Assembly (NCBI GenBank): GCA_019095985.1
Contig: CM032666.1
Span: 39,000,154-39,064,153 of the forward strand
Source: Streblospio benedicti
Taxonomy: Eukaryota > Annelida > Polychaeta > Spionida > Spionidae
Reading direction: 5' to 3'
DNA: 64,000 nt
Shown here: piece by piece, positions 1-11,000 of the stretch
Layout: every line of letters begins with the position of its first letter
How positions within the stretch are numbered: the stretch's first letter is position 1
Translations under genes and position numbers: made by a program
The notes under the pieces: model-generated
The model's input: only the letters and a program-made list of their open reading frames with translations
Database searches by the model: none
What the model was told of the DNA's origin: nothing

Positions 1-2081
1 CTGTTGTGGTTGTTTTTATAATCTAAAATCCATAGACTATACATGTGTGAAAGACACAAGTGAAGTGTCTATAGTTTTTTATTCTTTGATCCTGTAAAAC
101 GTGCTGAATATGTTGGGCAGAGGTAACCTTTCAAATGCTGCCAAGTCATCTCCCCCTTTGTCCAAAAACAAGTGAACAGCACCTGCATGATTGATTTTGT
201 GAGAGAGGGCTAACATGTGTAACACTGTGTTTGGTCTTCCCTATCCACTTTGTCAGTACAGCCTTCACCACCAAAGCTTTGCAATGCCAAGAATGACACA
301 AATCTGAGTAGATCTGAAAAGCACGTGTGCTCAATATAAATAATAACAATGCCAGTGAGTTTTTCAGAATATGATTTCATTTTCTGTAATTCTTACATGA
401 TAGATGTTTTAAACTTTATATCAACTACGGGAAAAGGATATTGAATTCTAACACTAATGTTTAGCAAGGTATTTGATTTAATGATTGTAATGCTAGTCAG
501 TAAAATATATTTTACTTTCATCTTAGACTGTCACGAGATGAAACTGTCACTCACTGCCACTGGCACATGATTTTGACATGACATTTTTTTAGGTCATATG
601 ATATTGTAGTGCCGTAATTATAATGCCATGGATACATTGACGAATTGAAGTAATACTTGTAGTCTTTGATGGAAATATTATTAACCACGTAGAACTTATT
701 GGTCTTGACTTATGTGAGCAGAGGTCTATGACCAATACATGTGCAGGTCAAGACTACTCAATCTACTCCACTGGTCACTCCAGTTACAAGAATATGCACA
801 TGGTTAAAAGTGAGTAGTAAGATCTGTGGACAATATGTACAATGGCACTCTTTAGTTTAAAATGTGTTTTATAGCTACACATAATGTCTACATGCATTCA
901 TTACCACTGCTTGATTTCACCATTCATAAAATGTGTAAGAAGGCCTACTTATATCACGATCAGCAGAGTCGTGTCTGATGGTGTATTTATAACAGCCTGA
1001 ATTCGGAACAGGTCTATAGAGTATATTTGCCGGTGCATTTGAAGGTTCGAAGCTCTATTAATTATGCACTGCACTGCACTTTTTTAAGTTTAATATCAGA
1101 CTACATAGATCTATAGATCATGGTCAACCCCCCCCCTTTTTTTATCAGAATAAAAACCTAAACAAATCAAGAAGACTTACTAGCTGGAGGTTCTAAGACT
1201 AGCTAATTTTTTACATATACATCCTCTACACTGCATAATATGTCAGTTATACCAATTTGTCTCTTTAATGTAACAATACAATTTATATTGGTTAGTTCAA
1301 ATTAATCCTTTAGGATGATATCTACAAATAGGTGCAATTAAGACTCAATTATCATATTTGCAATGAACTCCGTGTTCAATTTTTAGCTTCTCCACATGAA
1401 GTAATCTTTTTTAACATGAAACAGAAACCTAAGGAAAAGCAGGGTGGCTGGGTTAAAGATCTGCGGTTAAGAGCATCTGATATTTTTCCTTATAACAATA
1501 ACAGTCCTTGTACAACAATTGGACCACCTACACATATCAGATGACATTGAAACTGTACCTTCTTGTTATAGGACACTTGAAACATACTACATGGTCTAGT
1601 TGTATAGACTATATTTATACAGAATGAAAGTGATTTGTTGATCGATCACATTAAATATTCAGTTTAATATGCCAAAGTACTGCACCACCACTTTTTTTAT
1701 GTCAGTGCAGCGTATAGTTTGCATAATTTATTTACTTTAACATGAAAAAAGAACATTCTTGCCTGTCTACACTTGATTAGTATATTTCTTTAAATCATCT
1801 ATCGACACCTCAGCTTGTATAACTTTTATAATTTCCCTTCATGGTAGTTGTGATGTACCGGTATTTCTATAAACATTAGGTCATTAACTTTGTGACTTAC
1901 TAAGATTCATGAAGTGTTAGGTCAAGTGACATTTTGTTCAGTAAATTCATGGAAAGCACGTTTTGATATTACATGTACCTGGTACACATATGGTTTCTTC
2001 ATACACATCACAATTAAAAAGTTCTACTGTAATTTCAACATTTTCAAAGGGCTTATCTGATAAGAAATTGCACCATTCGTG
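1..2081. other. 5' flank of ferroportin gene 1; no gene recognised
   Basis: AT-rich sequence upstream of the first ferroportin coding exon. Open frames here are short, match no family I know, and lack a believable exon structure. The promoter and any 5' untranslated exon of ferroportin 1 probably lie here, but I cannot place them. A CAGTG pentamer near 1703 does not form the stem required of an iron-responsive element. Confidence 0.5.
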
Positions 2082-5000
2082 ATGGAAGACCAGAAGAGCA
2101 CAGAGGAGGAAAATGTGGAGGCAAGAGATGAAGATGGTAGAAGCAAATGTGGTAAGACTTATTTTATACCAGTATAGATGTGATCTGTGCAAAATTGTAT
2201 GCTTTTCTCATTTAATAAACATTCCAAGATTTTAGAGGCATTTCTGACTTATGAACTTTTAGGTCAAGTTACGCTTAGATCAAGTTCATGTTTTTATTTA
2301 TCAATATTGTGCGATTAGCATAAAAAGATAGAAAATAACAAACTTTTCTAGAACGTTTTGAATTGTATGTATGTAAATGTATTGTATGTAATGTATGTAT
2401 TTGGGTTTTTTTTGTTGTTGTTTTTCGAGCTCAATTAAAAAACAAAACAAAAAAAAGTTCATGTTTCTATACAAGTTAAACAATTTACATGGATGCTGGA
2501 AACATGGACTATTAATATAAATGTAGTTAGAACTTATTAAATCCACGTGCCTTTTCAGGTCATCATATTTGTTTACTAACGTCAAAATAAGTGTTGATGT
2601 GTGTACTGTCATTGTAACACGCATCTTCAAACCGACAAGTCACTGAAATATACTTGTCTCGGTTTGAACATTTTATGTGTGTGGGAATGAAGGCACGCAC
2701 CTCTAATCATTTATTGTAAACCATCATATACTCGCCCTATCCATGATACGAGTTTATGTTGAAAGCCTGGCAGCCAGCTTGGCGTAGCCTGCTCTCAAAT
2801 ATGGTTTCAAATATTCAAAGTAATGAAAAAGCTCATTTCCAACCTATTTAAAATCTTGGTTACTATCAAGCATGTTGCTACCACAATAGACATTGCTGAA
2901 GATAGTTATACATCAATATTAAAGCTTTGACTTGGCCCCTGGTTTTTTTTTAACTCATGACCCCAACGTTGTCTTGTCAGACATTTTCATTCCCAAGTAG
3001 CAATAAGTGAGAAAGTTGAGAATGAATTCACAAGCATTGAGAAACACATATTGAAAATTTGATGCAAATACTGAGACATATTCATAAAAAGCCAAACCAT
3101 TTAAAGTTGTATTTGTTAATTATTCCAATTCAATTATCTTTCAGAACGGTTTCGGTCATGGCTGGGTGGAGCTTCATTCTGTATTTATGTCAACTATGTT
3201 ATGGGTGCATGGGTAAGTTAATTCCATGAATATAAAAGAGCTCGATATAAAATGACTTAAGTTTGAGAGGACCATCTTTTGGTATTCATGCATTTGTTTG
3301 TTTCATTTTCTGTCATAAATTTCTTCAGTGTAAACATTTTAGAATAAAGCCTAAAAAGTGCTGAAATTTATCACAAATGTTGATTCACCCTTGTTATGTT
3401 AGAGTAAACCTTCTCGGGAAATTTGACCTGATATAAGTTTTTTTCTATGCTGCAGTAGGAAGTTCAATGACTATCTTGCCATTAACACTGTTAAAGGGTT
3501 ATTAAACCCTCAATGATATCTTGCCGTCTCTACTGCCAATGTTTAGGGTAACCACACGTGGTAAATTTGACCTGATTTTCAGTTGCTGTAATAGGCATGT
3601 TACCCGACAGTAATGGGTTAATAAACTCTTGATAATGCAGTTGAAACTCATTATCTCAAAACAGTAAAATGCTGAATATCAGCAACAACCAACTGATATC
3701 TTTTAATGAGCGGTTGAAGAGAAATGAAATCAAACTCACGATAACAGAAATTTCGAGAATAAGCAATTTTGAAACAACAAGCATCTGTTATATCTATTGC
3801 CCTGAAAGCAGTATCGATAGTGAGCATATACTGTATCTGTCACCCTGAAGGCAATGTAGATATAATGAGGTTATACTGTATCTATTGTCATGTCTGTCAC
3901 CCTGAAAGTGAAAGCAATATAAAAATAACAAAGTTACACTGTATCTGTTATCACACCTATCATTGTGAAAGCAATATCAAGATAGCGAGGTTAGACTGTA
4001 TCTGTCATTTCGGTCATCCTAAAAGGTGAAATATCGAGATAACAAAGTTAGACTGTATCTGTCATTTCTGTCATCCTGAAAGGTGAAATATCGAGATAAC
4101 AAGATCAGATTGTATCTGTCATTTCTGTCACCCCTCAGGGTGACCGCATGTGGCACTTCGCGGTGGCGCTGTACCTCGTGAGTCTGGCAGACGGCTCGCT
4201 CATCCTGGCGGCCATCTTGGGCTTCACGCAGGGCGGCTGCATCCTGCTGCTTGGCAGCATCATCGGGAACTGGGTGGACAAGAACCAGCGCCTCAAAGGT
4301 ATAAGGGTAGTCTTACAAAAAGACGTTATGTATCTAACAGTTTTTATCATTAAAAATCAGCAACACACTCAAATCTGTGATCATATATAAGTGTATAATA
4401 GAACAGCAAGTGAGAATTGTGAATTCCTGTATGACATTTACGTGTTTGTCAAAGACAAGAAAGAATCAATACTGTACTGTGCATATTTATGATTTGGGTT
4501 TTGCGCATTATAATAGGCCTTGTGATAGGCTAGCATCAATGTGATACAGATGTAGCATCCTGGATTTCTGCAGCGTGTGGGCCGTGGGGTGGTGGGAGCT
4601 CACGTCATAATAGAAAACGAAACAATTGGTAGTAGGGGTGTTCATGTCAGGGATCGCTCACCAATGGTTTCCTCACAATGTCCGGCATATACAGTAGAAC
4701 CACTATTAGGAACACTCTTGGGACATATGTGAGGTGGTCTCAATACAGAGGTTCATTCAACCCCAAACTTCATTCAACCCCAACCCCATTCAACCGCAAA
4801 CCTCAATACAGCTGTATGGAGGTTTGGGGTTGTGAAAAGTGCTCTTATTATAGAGGTGGTCTCAACAGAGAGAAGGTATTAATTGGAGGTTCTATTGTAT
4901 CTCTCTGAACATGCCCATTGTCATCATGCCTCAGTTATGCGTATTGTACATTGCAGTGGTGCGAATCTCGCTGTGTGTACAGAACCTGGCCGTGGCGACG

Positions 5001-8000
5001 TGCGCCGTCTGTGTCTGTCTCACACTCTACTACGAGAAGTACATCCACAAGGCCAAGGAGGTCACCTATCTCAAGTACGTGCTACCATTGTACAGTGGAA
5101 CTTGTCTTATGTGGACACCTTCGGGAGAAGTGAAAAGTGTCCACATAAAAAAGATTCACCCAGTAAAACCAGGGGTACATCACTTGGTTCTTTATTTCAT
5201 TTGTACATACTGTTGCCACAGAACTGGGGTAGATAGATTGTCCTTCATAGAGAGATTCGCATCATAAATGATATACCTGGTACAGTGAAACATGTCTTGT
5301 GTGGACACATTCGGGAGAAGTGAAAAGTATCCATATAAGATAGGTTGGCCTTGATAGAGAGATTCTGAATGGTGCATTTTGCTTCAAACAGCAGTCAACG
5401 ATATTCTTTATGCTCATTTCTCCCATACGCGCCTCTCAATTTAATTTTAAATGCCCCTTTTAATGCAGATGCTCAATATTTTGTCATAAGTTACATGCCC
5501 TACTGTAGGCAGTTTATGAAATAAGACCCACCTTACAGCCCTGTGCCTTCTGACTTTAGCCAGTTTAGCCATGCCAAGAAGGTTTCAAAAGGGCAGGCAG
5601 CTTTTTTGTAGTTCTGCAATAAAAAATAAATTAGGGCTATCCACTCTTTGTCAGGACCTGCTCCTTTTTTTAGCTGCGATCCTGCTGTATCGTCATCTAA
5701 TTTTGGGCTTTTTAATCAACTTGTAACCTATTGAAAATAAGTAATAAGTATTGTAAGACTGCTCAAAGCAGTGTCAAAGAGATTCAAGTAAATGGACGAT
5801 GCTTGTGGTGCGGAAGTGCTCACGATATCATACTCTGACTGAAGGTACCTGAGCGAGGCGGTGATCATCACTCTGGCCATTTTGGGCGAGCTGGCCAGTG
5901 TCGCCTACAAGATCGCCATTGAGAAAGACTGGATCGTGGTCGTAGCGTCTGGCAACCAGACGCAGCTCGCAAGTATGTTATAACTTATATATGATGCCAA
6001 AACAAGGTCAGGATTAGGTGGAAAGTGCTACTTGCCCTGCAAAAGATGAATTCGTCCTTCTTGCATGAACTCCATATCGGTATGCAAAATGGACCAGGAT
6101 TTGCTAGTTGTCAAAAGGACCTGGCGCTAAAACTTTTTACTCATCCTCCACATGGTATTGCTAGTCAATATGCGCAGTTTAGTGGTTTCTGACCCCACAT
6201 TTATGATGGATATTCATAAACTTGAAAAAAATATATAATATACTTGAGATTGAAATAAATGTATTGATTCTTATCTACCTTTCACTGAGAAAAATATCTG
6301 AATAGGAATGTGGGTGGCCTCAAGATTTGGTCTTTTTGACAACCTCATTTGAGAGGATGTGCACATATTACTGGTATTCTTGGTGAAAGGTAGTAAAGAA
6401 TGTACATTATGTGTACATTCTATAATATGTGACCAATCATAAAGTCCATGGGCTTTTAGATTGAAAAACAAAAGCTACAACATGACTTCTTTCATGACAT
6501 CCATATTGAATATTAGTGCAGAAAAATTCAATACTGTATATGATCAAATTAAACATGAACAAAAAAGGGTGTATAAATAATTACAAATCAATTTAAAGAT
6601 GAGCAATTTCACAATTTCTATGGGTCATTGGAACACACATGTTTCAATTCAATATTTACCTTTGTCCAAGAATAATAGGTGAATTTTTTTCAAAGGATAA
6701 AAGAATTACATACACAAAGATATGTTTTATAATTTCGTGTGGTGATATTAAAATTAAATATGACAATCACTTTCAGTGCTGTCACTAGTATTAAAATAAA
6801 TGTTTTTTGTTTATTATCAAATACTTTCTTTACTCCCATCAATAAGTGTGTATTAGAGAATGTGTCCACTGGTCCATATTGTGTTTGAAAACCCACCAAA
6901 AATATTAATTGTAAACGTGCTTGAGACCCACATATAATAATAATGTGTAGCGTATATTCTAGAGTTTTAGGGGTACACAAATTGTACTAATTGTCAGGTA
7001 AATAATGGTATCTAAATGTATTAGTGCATATCCATCTTTGAGAACTATAGTTCAAATCCTAGAAATCATTTTACCGGTACAAACAAAAAATGGTTGATTT
7101 TGTAATGGAAACTGTCTTTAACATGTTTATTGTCTTCTGAACATGAGCTTTTTCAGAAAAGATTATCATACCATTGAGATGTGTTTTCATATCTTTGCAG
7201 ATTTGAATGCTATAACAAGAGCAATAGATCTGACCTGCAAAATGGTTGCCCCGACCGTGTCCGGGTTGATCATGGCTAACACCAGTCTGCTAGTGTCAGC
7301 CATTGTCATTGCAGTCTGGAACTTGGTGTCTGTGGTTGTGGAGTATACACTGCTGTCACGAGTCTATAGGCTGGTACCAAGACTGGCATATAAGGAGCCA
7401 AAGAAAGGTAAGAACAAAAGTTAGCCTTTCAACTCACGGTAAGGAAGTAAGTACTGTAGACCCTCATTATCTTGATATGGCTTCAATGGCAGATCCAGGT
7501 TTTTGGAAAAGGGGGGGGGGGGGCGCACATAAGGAAAAGGGGGGTCTAATTATTTTATGTTTCGGCTTATAATGAAAAGAAGTGTACTAAAAGTAACTAA
7601 AAAACTTTTGACTATGAGTAATTACTGTAAATTGATGTGAAATGTATGTGAAATTTAATCTGTTATATTTAAATCAGCATAAGCAGCATAAGCAGTAGAA
7701 AAAAAATGATAGAATAACTTTAAATAGAATAGTCTTATACAGATCGTAGAATAGAATATATAACAACATGTGACAACTGACTTAGTGTGTTTAATTTTTG
7801 TCAAAGATATTTGGTAGACTCTATGTAGACTATTATTAGTAGTAGGAATATCCATTCAGGTTTATATTTGTGACACTACTACTCACATTTCAACAACAAA
7901 ACTTGACGTTGCGGCTCCCTTCACGGGGCCTTCAACCGAAGTGACAAAATAGGTGGATCAAAATAGTGAAGATTTTGTGAACAAAATCAGAGACCTGGAG

Positions 8001-11000
8001 GTACCTCCTCCGAGAGTGCTTGTGTCATATGACGTGTCTGCCCTGTTTACGAGCATCCCCATAGAAGAGGCTATCACTGTGATAAGGAAGAGACTACAAG
8101 AAGATGACACTCTGAAAGATAGATGTGAGTTAGGCGTGGAGCAAATCATTACCATCTTAAGTTTCTGTCTTGAAACAACATATTTTTTTACACAAATCCA
8201 AGGTGCCCCCATGGGCTCCCCAGTGTCCCCTGCCGTTGCGGATCTGATGATGGAAGAATTTGAACAGAATGTGCTCCAGAACCCTCCTGTCACCCCCTCG
8301 GTGTGGTTCAGATATGTGGATGACACCTTCACGATTCTACCACAGAACAGGATAGAGGAATTCACTACCTACCTGAATTCTCAGAACCGCAGTATCCAGT
8401 TCACTATAGAAGAAGAAGTCGATTGCAAGCTGGCTTTCTTAGATACTTACATAGAGAGGAAGGAGGAATGTTCCCTGAAGGTCACAATGTATCGTAAGCC
8501 CACGCATACAGACCAGTTTCTGAACTGGGAGTCAAGTCACCATCTAGAACATAAACGGTCTGTGGTCCGCACACTTTTGCAAAGAGCAGAACACCTTGTG
8601 ACTGAAGAAGAAGACCGACAGCAAGAAGTCACACATGTAAAGCAGGTACTTAGCATCAATGGCTACAAACCGTGGGCTTTTAAGATCCTGCCCAAGAGAC
8701 AGAAAGAAAAGCCTGTTGAACCGGTATACAACCAGCCCAAGAAGTTCTCGGTAAAGCTACCACATGTGAGAGGTGCTTCCGAAACGATCCAAAGGATATT
8801 CAGGAATCATGGAGTGCCTCCGTTCCATAAACCTTTCAACACTCTGCAGAACCTACTAGTGAGATCCAAGGACAAGAATGACCCCAAGAAACTCTGTGGA
8901 GTAGTGTATGGCATTATGTGCCCCAGCTGTCATGACTCCTACATTGGAGAAACAGGTAGGAACCTAGAGACCAAATTGAAGGAACACCTAGATCACCATA
9001 GCACCCAGTCTGCAATACAAATCCACACAAACAGTTCTGGGCATAAGTCCAAGGTCATCGGCAGAGAAGACAACCTCCATCGTTGTAAGATCGTAGAAAC
9101 CATCAAGATCTTCCAGAATAAACCCAAGCTCAACCTCAACCAAGGCAGGAGCATACCCCCGACTTTCCTCCATCTGCTGTCCGACAGGAATGCCACCTGT
9201 CGGAATCGGCGCCAGTGACTAATCCACCTATTTTGTCACTTCGGTCGAAGGCCCTGTGAAGGGAGCTGCATCGTCAAGTTTTGTTGTTGAAATGTGAATA
9301 GTAGTGTCACAAATATAAACCTGAATATTTGGTAAAAATTGACCAATTGGTCACTTGAGAACAAAGGCAAATAACGTTTATATTTTAAATGAAATATCAA
9401 AGGTCCACATGTAGTGTATAAAACTATGCACCCAATATATAATGTAGTAAAAGTTCACTTCATTGTGAGATCAGCATCTATTTTTTATAAATTACTGCAG
9501 ACACGAAAGAAGATGACGTCCCACTCAAGGACATGTCCAACACCTCAAAAGAAGCCAAGCAAGAAGAAAGGCTGGGTGGAAATAACAGTGCTGGAGATCA
9601 AAGCACTGTCAATAAGGCATCCAAAGATACTGAAGAGCAGGCAACTCTTCTTGACAAGTCGCATAAGGAGGGAGATGGTGCTGCAGCAGATAACGTTAAG
9701 CCAGAGGTAGAGTTCTTTCTAGTCAATGAGTATAATCAGATATGAAATACATTTACAAGTAAATGTTTTCCGCTGGCGCTGTGCTGGCTCATTTTGAAAG
9801 GTCGTGTCCTTACTGGCAGTTATCTTTCTTAAGGAAGCCAAGTTATTTGTTACTTACTCTTTTTTAAAGACTGGCTGAGCGGGAAATTTTTCATGTGTTT
9901 CGTAATTATCGGAATTTTAAGCCTAATATTCTCAGCCTTCTCGTGATGGCTGCATAGTGAAAATCTATTAGCTGAATGATATCTCTTTTTATTCACACTT
10001 TAGACGGCGGACACAAAGTCAAAAGAAGAGAAGCAAGAGAAGTCGATTGTCCATATGTTGTTTAAGCCATTCATCACACTATCGCGAGGCTGGAAGATCT
10101 ACTCTAGTCAGTCAATCATGTTTGCAGGACTCGCTCTCTCCTTTCTCTACATGACCGTGCTGGGCATGGACAGTGTTACTACGGGTAAGTGCAACACTTG
10201 AACGTATCAACAAGAATCTGTTTTCATTTTAAATTGTGCTTCAAGAAAGTGGCTCTCCTTTTTTAATGTTTTTTGTACTATGTTTTCTTTCTATGTTATA
10301 GGTTCTAAATGTAAAAAATGAGGCTGTATGCTATGAATAGACTTCACGAAATTAATAATACCTTTTCTTATGCAACACAATCAATTTAAAATTTCTTACT
10401 CTTCGTCTATCTTTTAGCTGTGTAGAATGAAACTTTTCCATTTAAATCGAGAAATGACACACAAAATTTGTGTGAAAGTCATCACGTTTGTCTTGTTTTT
10501 GGATGATTATTTTTGCTTTATTTCATTTTGTTGATGACGACCCTATAGATGCTTATAAGAAAGTTGAACAGCAGACAGTTTTGATTAAGCAGTGAAAACT
10601 GACCGTTTTTTGTCTCAGCATACCTGAATACCAGTATGTTTTAATAAGAAAATCACATTAATGAGGAAGTTTTGGGTTTGGGTATATCAATTAAGTTGGG
10701 TTTGGAAGACACAACTACTTACCATATTACCTTATACGATAATCTCAAGGTTGCAGTTTCCACTAACCATGGAACCTTTGACAAGAGTGACCAAACTCAA
10801 GATGAGAACCAAAGTCAAGTCGCTCATATACAGTGATAATTATGTCTTCCTAAATCAACTGTAAAGTCTCTGTCCATTCCCAAAAGTTACAGACAGCTTT
10901 GATCAAACATTCAAAGTTGAATCTATAGGTCAATTAATTAGCCATACCTGTTCATGAATATATTATAATAAAAGTATTAAATCATAGCATTTGCTGTCCG

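Larger units (their letters stand above)
7817..9326 (+). mobile_element. Penelope-like retroelement with 104-bp terminal inverted repeats
   Basis: An insertion in ferroportin 1 intron 6 in the same orientation as the gene. One reverse transcriptase/GIY-YIG frame (7953-9218) lies between inverted repeats 7854-7957 and 9223-9326, which match at 99 of 104 positions. A 10-bp direct repeat, 'atatttggta', occurs at 7807-7816 and 9325-9334 and may be the target duplication. This leaves a 36-bp extension outside the left repeat; Penelope elements are known for short extensions of this kind beside their LTR-like repeats. The coding region lacks the N-terminal part of a full reverse transcriptase, so this is a 5'-truncated copy. 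Confidence 0.85.

Noticed and set aside
1698-1713. CAGTGC as a possible iron-responsive element upstream of ferroportin 1
   Set aside because: The five bases on either side do not pair and no bulged C is in place. The CAGTGA near 20786 upstream of ferroportin 2 fails the same test.
7953-9218. Telomerase or LINE origin for the RT frame
   Set aside because: The [11 protein letters not shown] and THTDQFLNW motifs together with a C-terminal GIY-YIG nuclease identify a Penelope-like element.
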